Below are positions 12,540-21,526 of a DNA stretch of 33,202 nucleotides, in pieces. Under the pieces are notes generated by a model, which worked only from the letters and a program-made list of their open reading frames with translations, was not told the origin of the DNA and did no database searches. Source of the DNA: Paracoccaceae bacterium (lineage in GTDB: Bacteria; Pseudomonadota; Alphaproteobacteria; Rhodobacterales; Rhodobacteraceae). The translations under genes and the position numbers were made by a program. The DNA lies in NCBI GenBank assembly GCA_009773055.1, contig WOUW01000021.1, forward strand, positions 1-33,202. The letters are read 5' to 3'. How positions within the stretch are numbered: the first letter of the stretch is position 1; each line of letters opens with the position of its first letter.

Positions 12540-13207
12540 AACTGGAAACCTACCCGGACCGGGAAATGCTGATGCTGGGGCTGGCGAATGTGATTGCTGG
12601 ACAGCTGGCGGATTTCCTGCGGCGGGAGGGGAAGGCGACCTTGTCGGTGCCGGGGGGGACGACGCCAGGGCCAATCTTCGACACGCTGTCGGGCGTGGAT
12701 CTGGACTGGGCCAATGTGGCGGTCGTGCTGAACGACGAACGCTGGGTGCCCGAGGCATCGGAGCGGTCGAATACCCGCCTTTTGCGCGAGCGTTTGCTGC
12801 GTGGGCGCGCGGCGCAGGCGCGGCTGGTGCCGCTTTATGCGCCTGCCGACCGGCCCGAGGAGATGCTGGCGGCGCTGGAAGACGGTCTGCGGCCGCATCT
12901 GCCGATTTCCGTGCTGGTGCTGGGCATGGGTGCGGACATGCATACCGCCAGCCTTTTCCCTGGTGCCGACCGGCTGGAGGAGGCGCTGTCTCCGGGCGCT
13001 CCACTCTTGCTGCCGATGCGGGCCGACGCGGCAGGGGAACCCCGCATCACGCTGACGGCACGCGTGCTGCGGGAGGCCTTCAACATCCACATCCTGATCA
13101 CCGGCGACGAAAAGCGCGCGGCGCTGGAGCGTGCGATGACCCTGACCCCGATGGAAGCGCCCGTGCGGGCGGTTCTTGACAACGCAACTGTGCATTGGGC
13201 GGAATGA
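12536..13207 (+). CDS. pgl: 6-phosphogluconolactonase Pgl (DevB type)
   Basis: Hydrolyses 6-phosphogluconolactone, the product of Zwf. 223 residues, typical for the DevB-type family related to glucosamine-6-phosphate isomerase. Visible motifs: [13 protein letters not shown] near residue 38, [18 protein letters not shown] near residue 65, and [17 protein letters not shown] near residue 128. Starts inside the zwf stop (ATGA) and ends one base before pgi, so the three genes are translated as one operon. Confidence 0.96.
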   Translation: MKLETYPDREMLMLGLANVIAGQLADFLRREGKATLSVPGGTTPGPIFDTLSGVDLDWANVAVVLNDERWVPEASERSNTRLLRERLLRGRAAQARLVPLYAPADRPEEMLAALEDGLRPHLPISVLVLGMGADMHTASLFPGADRLEEALSPGAPLLLPMRADAAGEPRITLTARVLREAFNIHILITGDEKRAALERAMTLTPMEAPVRAVLDNATVHWAE

Positions 13208-13208
13208 G

Positions 13209-14723
13209 ATGACGAAATGGGCTGAACTGCAGCGGCTTCACGACGTGAACAAGAGCCGCCATATCCTTGAGCTCTTTGACAAAAGTCGGGCGGGCGATTT
13301 CGCGATCAAGGCTGACGGGATGCTGTTCGATTATTCCAAGACCAATATAGACGCTGGGACCCGTGCCGCGCTGGTGACGCTGGCAGATGTGTCGGGTGTG
13401 GCTGAAAAGCGGGCGGCGATGTTCGGTGGTGCGAAGATCAACGACACCGAGGGTCGGGCTGTGCTGCATGTGGCGCTGCGGGCCGGGGACGATGAGGCGA
13501 TCACCGTTGATGGCAAGGACGTCTTGCCCGAGGTGCGCCGGATTCGCGGGACTTGTGCGGCTTTCGCGCGGGATGTGCGGTCGGGGGCGTTCAAGGGGCA
13601 GGGCGGCAAGATCACGGATGTGGTGAACATCGGGATCGGCGGGTCGGACCTTGGACCGGCCATGGCCTATCTGGCGCTTCAGCCTTTCGCGGACGGGCCA
13701 CGCTGCCATTTCGTCAGCAACGTCGATGGGGCGCATATCCACGACACGCTGCGGGGGCTGAACCCGGAGACGACGCTGGTGATCGTGGCGTCCAAGACCT
13801 TTACCACTATCGCCACGGCCGGTGACAAGACCGCCGCCTATGGTATTGATCCCGCGCGAGTTTTCGGGTTCGAGGACTGGGTCGGCGGGCGCTATTCGAT
13901 GTGGGGGCCGATCGGGCTGTCTTTGATGATTGCGATCGGGCCGGAAGCGTTTGATCAGTTCCTGGCCGGGGGCCGGGCGATGGATCAGCACTTCCTGACC
14001 GCGCCGTTCGGGCAGAACATGCCGGTGATGCTGGCGCTGGTTGGGGTCTGGCACAATCAGATGTGCGGGTATGCAACGCGCGCTGTTTTGCCCTATGATC
14101 AACGGCTTAGCCGACTTCCGGCGTATTTGCAGCAGCTGGAGATGGAATCGAACGGCAAGCGTGTTGCCATTGATGGCTCTGACTTGACCACCCACTCCGG
14201 CCCAGTGGTCTGGGGTGAACCGGGGACCAACGGCCAGCACGCCTTCTACCAGCTGATCCATCAGGGAACGCGGGTGATCCCTTGCGAATTCCTGGTGGCG
14301 CGTCGGGGCCATGAGCCTGACCTTGCACGTCAGCATCTGCTCCTCGTGTCGAACTGCCTGGCGCAGGCCGAGGCGCTGTTGCGGGGCCGCAGCCTTGATG
14401 AGGCGCGGGAGATCATGGCGAAAAAGGGGGCGACCGGGGCCGAACTGGAGCGGCAGGCGCGGCATCGGGTGTTCCCGGGCAACCGGCCATCCACTGTGCT
14501 GGCCTATGAGCAGCTCACGCCCTTCGTGCTGGGCCAGATCATCGCACTTTACGAGCATCGGGTGTTCGTCGAAGGCGTGATCCTGGGGCTGAACTCCTAT
14601 GACCAGTGGGGGGTGGAGTTGGGCAAGGAGCTGGCGCTGGCGCTGCAGCCGGTGCTGGAAGGCAAGGCCGGGACGGACAGCAAGGATGGGTCCACGGCGG
14701 CGCTGGTGGAATTTCTGCGCTAG
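13209..14723 (+). CDS. pgi: Glucose-6-phosphate isomerase Pgi
   Basis: Interconverts glucose-6-phosphate and fructose-6-phosphate. 504 residues, slightly shorter than the 540-550 of enterobacterial Pgi. Motifs: [11 protein letters not shown] (140-150), [13 protein letters not shown] (226-238), catalytic Glu313 in QLEMESNGK, His344 in [11 protein letters not shown] and Lys473 in [12 protein letters not shown]. An ATG at 13176 is in frame but lies inside pgl; the ATG at 13209, directly after the pgl stop, gives a normal N-terminus ([13 protein letters not shown]). Last gene of the operon, ending seven bases before a strong bidirectional hairpin. Confidence 0.97.
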   Translation: MTKWAELQRLHDVNKSRHILELFDKSRAGDFAIKADGMLFDYSKTNIDAGTRAALVTLADVSGVAEKRAAMFGGAKINDTEGRAVLHVALRAGDDEAITVDGKDVLPEVRRIRGTCAAFARDVRSGAFKGQGGKITDVVNIGIGGSDLGPAMAYLALQPFADGPRCHFVSNVDGAHIHDTLRGLNPETTLVIVASKTFTTIATAGDKTAAYGIDPARVFGFEDWVGGRYSMWGPIGLSLMIAIGPEAFDQFLAGGRAMDQHFLTAPFGQNMPVMLALVGVWHNQMCGYATRAVLPYDQRLSRLPAYLQQLEMESNGKRVAIDGSDLTTHSGPVVWGEPGTNGQHAFYQLIHQGTRVIPCEFLVARRGHEPDLARQHLLLVSNCLAQAEALLRGRSLDEAREIMAKKGATGAELERQARHRVFPGNRPSTVLAYEQLTPFVLGQIIALYEHRVFVEGVILGLNSYDQWGVELGKELALALQPVLEGKAGTDSKDGSTAALVEFLR

Positions 14724-14729
14724 CCATGC

Positions 14730-14762
14730 AGCCCAAGAATTTTCTGCGAAAATTCTTGGGCT
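14730..14762. terminator. Bidirectional hairpin between pgi and the RidA-like gene
   Basis: A perfect 15-bp inverted repeat (14730-14744 and 14748-14762, outer part AGCCCAAG, inner part AATTTTC, loop TGC) separates convergent genes, six bases after the pgi stop and 12 before the other stop. The AT-rich inner stem and short loop make it a plausible shared terminator, although neither side is followed by a long T-run. Confidence 0.65.
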
Positions 14763-14774
14763 TGACGGCCGAAG

Positions 14775-15128
14775 TTACTTAAGCGCGACGGTGACGATCA
14801 CTTCGACCTTGTAGTCGGGGGTGGCGAGCTTCGCCTCGCCCGTGGCGCGCGCCGGGGTGTGGCCCTGCGGGACCCAGGTGTCCCAGACCGAGTTCATTTC
14901 CGGGAAGGTCGCCATGTCGGCCAGCCAGATCTGGGCGGACAGGATACGGGTCTTGTCGGTGCCGGCCTTGGCCAGGATCGCGTCGATGGCAGCAAGGGCC
15001 TGCCGGGTCTGGTCAGCGACCGAACCGCCGGGTTCGCCCAGCTGGCCGGCAACCCAGAGGATGCCGTTGTAGGCCACGGCCTCGGACATGCGGGGACCAG
15101 TGCCGTGGCGGGTGATGTCGGTGTTCAT
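14775..15128 (-). CDS. RidA family protein (YjgF/YER057c/UK114)
   Basis: Likely a small trimeric deaminase-type protein; canonical RidA hydrolyses reactive 2-aminoacrylate and related imines. 117 residues, normal size. The family signature region is GHTPARATGEAKLATPDYKVEVIVTVALK at the C-terminus, with the conserved Arg (of PARA) that contacts the carboxylate, and the Glu of KVEV. The N-terminus holds MSEAVAYNGILWVAGQLG. The start ATG 15128 has AGGAG seven bases upstream; an upstream in-frame start at 15179 does not. The exact subfamily cannot be set by eye. Convergent to pgi. Confidence 0.9.
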   Translation of the reverse strand: MNTDITRHGTGPRMSEAVAYNGILWVAGQLGEPGGSVADQTRQALAAIDAILAKAGTDKTRILSAQIWLADMATFPEMNSVWDTWVPQGHTPARATGEAKLATPDYKVEVIVTVALK

Positions 15129-15186
15129 GGGCTCTCTCCTGTTGGCGTCGGGCGGCTGGTTAGCCGGTTCCGGGCGCAAACGGAAG

Positions 15187-15501
15187 CTACTTCACGCGAA
15201 CGCAGTTGAACTGGTCGCCGGTCTGGCCAGAGACCCAGGTGAGGCCCGTCGCCGTCACCGCACCAAGCGCAAGCACATAACCGTTGCCGAAGCGCAGTGT
15301 GTAATTGTTGCCGTCCTTGGCGACGTTCTGGATCGGGTAGGTGTCCGAGCCGTTGTTATAGGTGGTGTTGGTGAAGGTGAACGTCTCGACCCCGCAATCC
15401 CAGGAGCCGACGAACGCATAGGGTTCCGATGGCCCGCTTTCCTGGACACAGGCGGCCAACGACAGAAGCAGGGGCAAGGCGATGAGGCGATGGGACGACA
15501 T
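15187..15501 (-). CDS. Small secreted lipoprotein of unknown function
   Basis: 104 residues. A signal peptide (MSSHRLIALPLLLSLAAC) ends in a lipobox, LAAC with Cys18, so a membrane-anchored lipoprotein is expected. The mature part is short, rich in Thr, Asn and Gly, and carries two Cys (in SWDCG and FNCVRV), which could form a disulfide in the periplasm; alternating TFTFTNTTY and YTLRFGNG stretches suggest a small beta barrel. I do not recognise the family. The ATG at 15501 is chosen because it begins the signal peptide; the open frame continues upstream through the tRNA, which is not coding. Confidence 0.75.
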   Translation of the reverse strand: MSSHRLIALPLLLSLAACVQESGPSEPYAFVGSWDCGVETFTFTNTTYNNGSDTYPIQNVAKDGNNYTLRFGNGYVLALGAVTATGLTWVSGQTGDQFNCVRVK

Positions 15502-15573
15502 GGGCGGCTCCGATGGCTTTGACGCAAGCGTTAAGCGCCGCGCGGTCGTTGTCAATCGCCGAGGGGAGGGAGA

Positions 15574-15647
15574 TGGAGCGGGTGAAGGGAATCGAACCCT
15601 CGTCGTAAGCTTGGGAAGCTTCTGCTCTGCCATTGAGCTACACCCGC
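15574..15647 (-). tRNA. tRNA-Gly (anticodon CCC), CCA encoded
   Basis: The minus strand folds as a 74-base cloverleaf: acceptor GCGGGTG (15647-15641) pairs with CACCCGC (15584-15578), D arm GCTC/GAGC, anticodon loop TTCCCAA with CCC at 15615-15613, T loop TTCGATT, discriminator T and an encoded 3' CCA (15576-15574). The anticodon arm resembles that of E. coli glyU. It reads GGG codons. Confidence 0.95.
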
Positions 15648-15861
15648 GTGAGATCGGATTTAGCCATTCCACCCCGGGAAGGCAAGCCGCTTGCAGAGCG
15701 AAATCAGTGGTCGTCGGGCAGGCCGCGCCAAGGTCGAAGGCGGGCGGGGATCGACCGGACATTGGTCGCTGCCGCAGATCGGACAAGGGCTGGCCTGCAT
15801 TGGTCTGGCACCACCGGCGCGTCAGCTATGGGCCGCAAGGACGGTTCGATCCCTTGGCTGT

Positions 15862-16908
15862 TCAGTATCGTTTGCTGCGGTCCCTTGTCGTCTTGTTCCC
15901 GCGCGGCCCGGACTGAACAGGGGTATTGCTACGGTTCTCTTCGACGAGTTTGCGCCAGCGATCCAGACGCTCCGGATCAATCCGTCCGGCCAAAACGGCT
16001 TGCCGGACTGCGCATCCCGGTTCATGGGCGTGGGTGCAGTCCCTGAACCGGCATTCAGGCGCAAGTTCGGTGATTTCCGCGAACAGGAGATCAAGACCCG
16101 TTGAAAGGTCACTGGCATGGAGCGTGCGGATGCCGGGCGTGTCGATCACCCAGCCGCCGCCGACAATCCGGTGCAGCGAGCGGGATGTTGTCGTGTGGCG
16201 CCCCTTCGCATCGGCTTCGCGGATACTGCCGGTCAGCTGCGCCTCTTCCGGCGACTTCGCGGCAAGCGTGTTGAGCAACGACGACTTGCCGACGCCGGAG
16301 GAGCCCACAAGGGCAACTGTCTGACCGGTCGCGCACCAGCGGGCCAGCGACAGGGCCGCATCCGGTGCCGTTGCATTCAGAGTGATGACATCCAGTCCGC
16401 GCTGGAGGCCAGCCACCTGATCGCGCCAGGGCCTGACATCGGCAACCTGGTCAGCCTTGGTCAGGATGATCACCGGTGTGGTCCCGGCCTCATTGGCCAG
16501 GGCAAGATAGCGCTCTAGCCGCGCGGGGTTGAGGTCGTCATTGCAGGACGAGACGATGAAAAGCGTATCGACGTTCGCAGCGATGAGCTGCGGAGCCTGC
16601 CCACCTTCGGTGCGGCGTTGCAGCGTGGTCTTTCGGTCCAGACGACGCACGGGCATGGAGGTTGCGGGGTCCACAAGAACCCAGTCCCCAACAGCGTAAT
16701 CTGCGGTATTGGCCTGGCCGGGTAGGTTGAGCTTCACCGGGCCGACCGTGGATTCTGCGGTCAATCTGGCGCGATGGACGGTTGCGACACGCATCCTTGC
16801 GAGGCTGTCCTCCCCCGGTTCCAGTTGATTGTCGAAATATGCCGACCATCCGAGGTCCGCCAACGACAGGGTTTCATGATCTGATGATTGGGTCACGAAG
16901 ACCTGCAT
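15862..16908 (-). CDS. rsgA: Ribosome small-subunit GTPase RsgA
   Basis: A circularly permuted GTPase that helps late maturation of the 30S subunit. 348 residues, normal length. N-terminal OB-fold (about 38-100), then G motifs in permuted order: TKAD (150-153) in the place of the usual NKxD, Walker A GSSGVGKSS (202-210), and DTPG (256-259). The C-terminal zinc knuckle has Cys286, Cys291, His293 and Cys299. The ATG at 16908 gives a normal N-terminus (MQVFVTQSSDHETLSLADLG). The gene lies 116 bases downstream of the catabolic operon on the same strand and is probably expressed separately. A 214-base spacer to the tRNA holds nothing that I can support. Confidence 0.95.
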   Translation of the reverse strand: MQVFVTQSSDHETLSLADLGWSAYFDNQLEPGEDSLARMRVATVHRARLTAESTVGPVKLNLPGQANTADYAVGDWVLVDPATSMPVRRLDRKTTLQRRTEGGQAPQLIAANVDTLFIVSSCNDDLNPARLERYLALANEAGTTPVIILTKADQVADVRPWRDQVAGLQRGLDVITLNATAPDAALSLARWCATGQTVALVGSSGVGKSSLLNTLAAKSPEEAQLTGSIREADAKGRHTTTSRSLHRIVGGGWVIDTPGIRTLHASDLSTGLDLLFAEITELAPECRFRDCTHAHEPGCAVRQAVLAGRIDPERLDRWRKLVEENRSNTPVQSGPRGNKTTRDRSKRY

Positions 16909-17024
16909 GGCCGCGATATCTGGCTGATGCAAGTGTTGCCGTGCCTGACCTGTGGCTCGGGCGTCGACCTGGCACGGGGGTGGCGTTGTCTTTCTGCTGT
17001 CGCTCGCGGATCGCCGCGGGTCGG

Positions 17025-17855
17025 TCAGACGGGCAACTTCAGCCCCAGCAGCTCGCGCGCTTCTGTCGTGGATGCTACCCTGCGATTGGACGTGTTGCAG
17101 ATTTCCACCACACGACGGACGAGGGCGGCGTTGGAGGGGGCGAGCGCAGTCTTGTCGAGACGCACGTTGTCCTCGAGCCCGGTGCGGGCGTGGCCTCCGG
17201 CGGCGACGGACCATTCGTTCAGGGTAAGCTGGTGCGGACCGATCCCGGCCGCGCACCATTCCGAGCCGGGGAGCAGGCGTTCCACAGTGCGGATGTAGTA
17301 GTCAAAGACGTCGCGGTCGGCGGGCATGGCGTTCTTCACGCCCATCACGAACTGGACATATGCCGGGGCTTTCAGTCTGCCATCGGCCTGCATGGCGGCG
17401 GCCTGATGGATGTGGGAAAGGTCGAAGCACTCGATCTCGGGCTTGATGTCGTGGGCCAGCATCTCGGACGCCAGCCAGTCGACGAGGTCGGGCGGGTTTT
17501 CGTAGACGCGGGTCGGGAAGTTGTTCGAGCCGACCGAAAGGCTTGCCATGTCGGGCTTGAGGGAAAGCATTGCGCCACGCGCCTTGCCCGCGCCGGAGCG
17601 ACCGCCGGTCGAGAACTGGATGATCATGCCGGGGCAATGCTTCTCGACGCCTTCCTTCAGGCGGGCGAATTTCTCGGGGTCGGCGGAGGGGGTCTCGTCA
17701 TCGTTCCTGACATGGGCGTGGACGATGGTGGCCCCGGCCTCGAAAGCTTCGTGCGTCGATTCTACCTGTTCCGAGACGGTGATCGGCACGGCGGGGTTGT
17801 CGGCCTTGCGGGGCAGCGATCCGGTGATGGCGACGCAGATGATGCAGGGTTTCAT
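17025..17855 (-). CDS. Beta-keto acid cleavage enzyme (BKACE, DUF849)
   Basis: The family condenses a beta-keto acid with acetyl-CoA and splits it to acetoacetate and the shortened acyl-CoA. 276 residues. Zinc ligands His46 and His48 (IVHAHVR) and Glu228 (GLEDNVRLDK) match the positions of the characterised lysine-fermentation member Kce, as does Arg224 (HARTGLED). Other family marks are ITGSLPRKADNPAVPIT at 10-26 and the FSTGG loop at 81-85. ATG 17855 overlaps the stop of the dioxygenase gene (ATGA). As the last gene of a maleylacetate-forming operon, the most likely substrate is 3-oxoadipate, giving succinyl-CoA; that is inference, as BKACE specificity cannot be read by eye. A small GC stem (CGCGG/CCGCG, 17005-17018) follows the gene and may mark the operon end. 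Confidence 0.92.
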   Translation of the reverse strand: MKPCIICVAITGSLPRKADNPAVPITVSEQVESTHEAFEAGATIVHAHVRNDDETPSADPEKFARLKEGVEKHCPGMIIQFSTGGRSGAGKARGAMLSLKPDMASLSVGSNNFPTRVYENPPDLVDWLASEMLAHDIKPEIECFDLSHIHQAAAMQADGRLKAPAYVQFVMGVKNAMPADRDVFDYYIRTVERLLPGSEWCAAGIGPHQLTLNEWSVAAGGHARTGLEDNVRLDKTALAPSNAALVRRVVEICNTSNRRVASTTEARELLGLKLPV

Positions 17856-18730
17856 GTCGGGGCCAGGACGAAGTCGTGTTCCACGAAAAAGTAGGGTTTG
17901 TCGAAGCCTGCGTCGGCGATTGCGGCGGGGTCGGTGATCTTCTGGAACGTTGCGAGCAGGCTTTCCTTCACGCCAAAGACAGCGTCGGAGGTGATGTAGG
18001 GATCATCCGGGTCGAAGATATGAGTGACGAGGCGGGCATGGGCCGGGGCCTCGATGATGTAGTGGAGATGCGCAGGGCGGAAGGGGTGGCGACCGAGAGC
18101 TTTCAGCAGTTGGCCGACAGGACCGTCGTCGGGGATCGGGTAGAACTTCGGCTTCACGCCCTTGAACCAGTAGCTGCCGTCCGGCCCGGTGCGGAACACG
18201 CCGCGCAGATTGAAGTCGGGCTGGATGCCCTTCTGCTGGACGTCGTAGAACCCTTCGTCATTTGCCTGCCAGACGTCGATCTTGGCATTCGCCAGGGGCG
18301 TCCCGTCGGTCGAGCGGATCGTGCCCCGCACCAGCATCGGGTCGCCCTTCTGGTCAAGGCAGATGTCGGCGCCCATCGGCAGTTCCGGCGCGTCGGCGAC
18401 GTGGAAGGGGCCGAGGACGGTGCTTTCGCTGGCCCCGGAGGGTTTGCGGTTGTTGATCGCGTCGACCAGCATCGAGACGCCGGTGACATCGGACAAGAGG
18501 ATGAACTCCTGCCGCCAGTCGTTGCACATGTGGCCGGTGGCCGTGAGGAACTTGATCGCCTCGAACCATTCGGCCTCGGTCGGTTCGATTTCCTTCACGG
18601 CGGCGTGGAGGTGGCGGGTGAGAATGGCCATGACTTCGGCCAGGCGCGGGTTTGTCGCGCGGGCGTTGCGAGAGATGACGACATCGGCGGAGGTGGCTTC
18701 AGTGAAGAAGCCCTGTTCGGTGCTGGTCAT
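17852..18730 (-). CDS. Intradiol ring-cleavage dioxygenase, hydroxyquinol 1,2-dioxygenase type (copy 1)
   Basis: Non-heme Fe(III) enzyme that opens hydroxyquinol (1,2,4-trihydroxybenzene) or a catechol between the hydroxyls; the product of hydroxyquinol is maleylacetate. 292 residues, the length of hydroxyquinol dioxygenases. An N-terminal helical dimer domain (about 20-95) precedes the catalytic domain (about 100-290). The Fe ligands are in place: Tyr162 (EGFYDVQ), Tyr197 (KFYPIPDDGPVG), His221 and His223 (RPAHLHYI), nearly the numbering of the Nocardioides simplex enzyme. ATG 18730 is two bases after the hydroxylase stop; the 3' end overlaps BKACE. Catechol 1,2-dioxygenase is the alternative, but the neighbouring maleylacetate reductase favours hydroxyquinol. 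Confidence 0.93.
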   Translation of the reverse strand: MTSTEQGFFTEATSADVVISRNARATNPRLAEVMAILTRHLHAAVKEIEPTEAEWFEAIKFLTATGHMCNDWRQEFILLSDVTGVSMLVDAINNRKPSGASESTVLGPFHVADAPELPMGADICLDQKGDPMLVRGTIRSTDGTPLANAKIDVWQANDEGFYDVQQKGIQPDFNLRGVFRTGPDGSYWFKGVKPKFYPIPDDGPVGQLLKALGRHPFRPAHLHYIIEAPAHARLVTHIFDPDDPYITSDAVFGVKESLLATFQKITDPAAIADAGFDKPYFFVEHDFVLAPT

Positions 18731-18732
18731 GG

Positions 18733-20484
18733 TCAATGTCCAAGGATGCTGCGCAGGACGCGGGTGAGGTCGGCCTCGGCGCTGGTGGAAGCGGTGCTGC
18801 TGCGCCAGGCGACATGCTGGTCGGGGCGGACGAGGAGGCAACCGCCATCCTTGATCTCGCGCACCTTGTGCCAGTCGCCTACGTGGTCTTCGTAGTCGGC
18901 CCGGGGGCCGATGGTGACGGTGCGCACGTCCATGTTCAGGGCCTCTTCTGCGTTTTTGGCGGCCTTGACCCAGGCCGCGCCGCCAATGCCGGTGATCAGG
19001 GTGAACTTGCCCTTGCCGCAGAGGTCCAACGTGGAGTGCTTGCCCCCGGTCCGGTCATAGACCCAGGCGTGGGGCAGGCGCGCGCCGGGGGTTGTGGTGG
19101 GGTGGTAGTAAAGCTCCATGTTGTCGTTCACAGGGGCGGTTGTCCCGTCGCCGACCACGGCCCCGGAGACGTAGCGCTGGTTCATCTCGACCCCGTGGCA
19201 GTCGAATTCGTAGACCTTGAAGTCGATGGCTTTGCGCAGCGCCTCGCGCTGCGCTTCGCCTGCGGGTGTGGCGTCGCAGCGGGCGGCCATCGAGGCCTCG
19301 ATCCGGTCGTGATCGACGCCGCCATCCATGCCGAGGGCCTCGAAGATCGGGCCGAATTCGGCGATGGACTGGTTGGCGCGGGTGACGATCTGCCGGGCGA
19401 TGGGCGCGCGTTCGGTGGAGTAGCTGTCGAGAAGCTTGGGCGTGGCCTGGCCCTTGACCACGGCGGCCAGTTTCCACGCAAGGTTGAAGGCGTCCTGGAT
19501 CGAGGTGTTGGATCCAAGGCCGTTCGAGGGCGGGTGCCGGTGCGCGGCGTCGCCCATGATGAAGACGCGGTCCTTCTGCATGTGCGTCGCAAAGCAATTG
19601 TTGACCGTCCACGTATTGGCCGAGATCAGGTCGATCTCGAGGTCCGGGACGCCGACCAGCTGGCGGGCCACTTGCGTCGCCATCGCTTCGTCGACAACCG
19701 GGGCGGGCTGGTTGATGTCGTAGCCCCAGACAATCAGCCATTCGTTCCAGGGGCGGACCATACGGACAAGGCCCATGCCGATACCGCCGACGTCGGCGCC
19801 AGGCTGCATGACCCAGTAGAGGACGCTCGGCCGATGAGCGACGTAGCGGGAAAGGTCGGCGCGGAAGAGGATATTCATCGACCCGCCAACGCCCATCTTG
19901 CCTTCGAACGGAAGGCCAGCGTGTTCGGCCACCAGCGAGTTCCCGCCGTCGGCGCCGACGAGGTATTTCGAGCGGATCGTCAGGTCGCGACCTGTCAGCC
20001 GGTCGCGGCAGTTGGTTGTCACGCCCTCGGCATCCTGGACGTGAGAGAGGTATTCGGTGCTCATCCGGGGCTGCGCGCCGCGGGAGCAAGCGGTCTTGAA
20101 CAGGATCGGCTCCATGAAGGTCTGCGGCAGGTCGTTCATCTCGCAAGGCGAGGCGCGGAGGTGGCGGGCTTTCGATTCCGGGCTGGTGCCCCAGGATTGC
20201 ATCCTGCCCAGCTCTTCACCGGCCAGCGAAACGCAGAAGACGTTGTTGCCCATCAGGTGCTGGGGTGCGGCATGGAGCATTGCTTCGGCCTCGACCTCCG
20301 ACCCCAAATCACGCAGCACCTCCATCGTGCGCTGGTTGGTGATGTGGGCACGGGGGGTGTTCGCAAGCCAGCGGTAGCGGTTCACGACCAGCACATCGAC
20401 CCCGTATGAGGCGAGGAGTGCTGCGGTGGCCGAGCCTGCGGGGCCGGTGCCGATGATGAGAACGTCGGTAGTGATGTCGGCCAT
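18733..20484 (-). CDS. FAD-dependent phenol hydroxylase, TfdB (2,4-dichlorophenol 6-monooxygenase) type
   Basis: Class A flavoprotein hydroxylase expected to add a hydroxyl group to a phenolic ring with NAD(P)H and O2. 583 residues, close to TfdB. Rossmann GTGPAG at 12-17; the TfdB-like stretch RWLANTPRAHITNQRTM at 38-54; the GADG motif at 177-180; the FAD ribityl motif GDAAHRHPP at 311-319, followed by NGLGSNTSIQDAFNLAWKLA. The C-terminal thioredoxin-like domain is present, including the terminal DQHVAWR. ATG 20484 has GGAG with a six-base spacer and lies one base from livM; the open frame extends upstream inside livM but is not coding. The actual phenol is unknown: hydroquinone, resorcinol or a substituted phenol would all fit the operon. 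Confidence 0.92.
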   Translation of the reverse strand: MADITTDVLIIGTGPAGSATAALLASYGVDVLVVNRYRWLANTPRAHITNQRTMEVLRDLGSEVEAEAMLHAAPQHLMGNNVFCVSLAGEELGRMQSWGTSPESKARHLRASPCEMNDLPQTFMEPILFKTACSRGAQPRMSTEYLSHVQDAEGVTTNCRDRLTGRDLTIRSKYLVGADGGNSLVAEHAGLPFEGKMGVGGSMNILFRADLSRYVAHRPSVLYWVMQPGADVGGIGMGLVRMVRPWNEWLIVWGYDINQPAPVVDEAMATQVARQLVGVPDLEIDLISANTWTVNNCFATHMQKDRVFIMGDAAHRHPPSNGLGSNTSIQDAFNLAWKLAAVVKGQATPKLLDSYSTERAPIARQIVTRANQSIAEFGPIFEALGMDGGVDHDRIEASMAARCDATPAGEAQREALRKAIDFKVYEFDCHGVEMNQRYVSGAVVGDGTTAPVNDNMELYYHPTTTPGARLPHAWVYDRTGGKHSTLDLCGKGKFTLITGIGGAAWVKAAKNAEEALNMDVRTVTIGPRADYEDHVGDWHKVREIKDGGCLLVRPDQHVAWRSSTASTSAEADLTRVLRSILGH

Positions 20485-20485
20485 C

Positions 20486-21526
20486 TTAGGCTCCTTCGAA
20501 GATGAGGCGGCGTTGGACGGGGAAGAGGGCAATGCCCCAGCGGTCGGCGATAAGTCCCCAGAGGCCGCGCGGGGCAAAGAGCATGGTGGCGATGGCGAGG
20601 AGACCGAGGGCGAGGAGATACCAACTGCCATAGTCGGCAAAAGCGGTCTGCAGCCCCCAGAAGACGAGAACGCCGATAATCGGGCCTTCCAGACGCCCGA
20701 TGCCGCCGATGACGGCGATGAAGATGACGTAGGCGGTCCAGTTCGTGACGGAGAAGGCGGCGTCAGGCGAGATGCGCGCCGTCTGGACGTAGATCAGCGC
20801 CCCGACGAGGCCGGTCATGGTGGCGGCGGACAGGAACACCAGCCATTTGACGCGGGCGGCATCGACGCCGACCGACCGCGCGGCGTTGTCGTTGTCGCGG
20901 ACGGCGGCGAGTGCAAGTCCGGTGCGGGAGCGCAGAAGTGCGTAGATCGCGGCCATGGTGCCGACGGCAAGGGCGAGGGCGAGCCAGTAGGCGAGCACGT
21001 CGCGGGCTGCGGCGTCGCGAAGGTCGAAGAGGCTGGCGATGGCCCCGACTCCCATGATGTCGGAGGTGGCTTCCCGCGGAAGCGAGGTGCCGGTGCCGCC
21101 GCCGAGGGTTTTCCACTGGGCGATGAGAAGGCGCGTCACTTCGGCAATGACCCAGGTGCCGATGGCGAAATAGGCCCCGGTCAGGCGAAAGGCGAAAAAG
21201 GCCATGGGGATCGCCAGGAGGAAGGCAGCGAGGCCGCCGAGGAGAATGGCGGGGACGGGGTCCCACCCCATCAGGATGACCCCGGCGAACATCGCGTAGG
21301 CTCCGATCCCGACGAAGGCTTGTTGCCCGACGCTGACCATGCCGCCGAAACCGGCGATCAGGTTCCAAAGTTGGGCGAGGGTGAGCATGGTGAGGATGAA
21401 GAACAGGTCCTGGATCAGGCTGCGCGACGCGAATGCCGGAAGGACTAGGCCAAAGGCGATCAGCGCGAGGGCGATGATCCCGGCGATGCTGCTGGCGCGG
21501 GTGCGGGTGGTGACGGTGTAGGCCAT
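20486..21526 (-). CDS. Branched-chain-type ABC transporter permease LivM
   Basis: One of two membrane subunits of the HAAT-type importer in this operon. 346 residues with about nine to ten hydrophobic segments. The family loop AVRDNDNAARSVGVDAARVKW (about residues 235-255, EAA-like contact with the ATPases) and the C-terminal IGGIGRLEGPIIGVLVFWGLQ are visible. ATG 21526 shares its last base with the livH stop (TGATG). In this operon the transporter probably imports an aromatic acid or phenolic, as related importers do, rather than branched-chain amino acids. That is inference. Confidence 0.93.
   Translation of the reverse strand: MAYTVTTRTRASSIAGIIALALIAFGLVLPAFASRSLIQDLFFILTMLTLAQLWNLIAGFGGMVSVGQQAFVGIGAYAMFAGVILMGWDPVPAILLGGLAAFLLAIPMAFFAFRLTGAYFAIGTWVIAEVTRLLIAQWKTLGGGTGTSLPREATSDIMGVGAIASLFDLRDAAARDVLAYWLALALAVGTMAAIYALLRSRTGLALAAVRDNDNAARSVGVDAARVKWLVFLSAATMTGLVGALIYVQTARISPDAAFSVTNWTAYVIFIAVIGGIGRLEGPIIGVLVFWGLQTAFADYGSWYLLALGLLAIATMLFAPRGLWGLIADRWGIALFPVQRRLIFEGA

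Noticed and set aside
18736-20409. 557-codon open frame on the + strand
   Set aside because: It is antisense to the FAD hydroxylase, whose motifs are complete; long antisense frames are common at this GC content.
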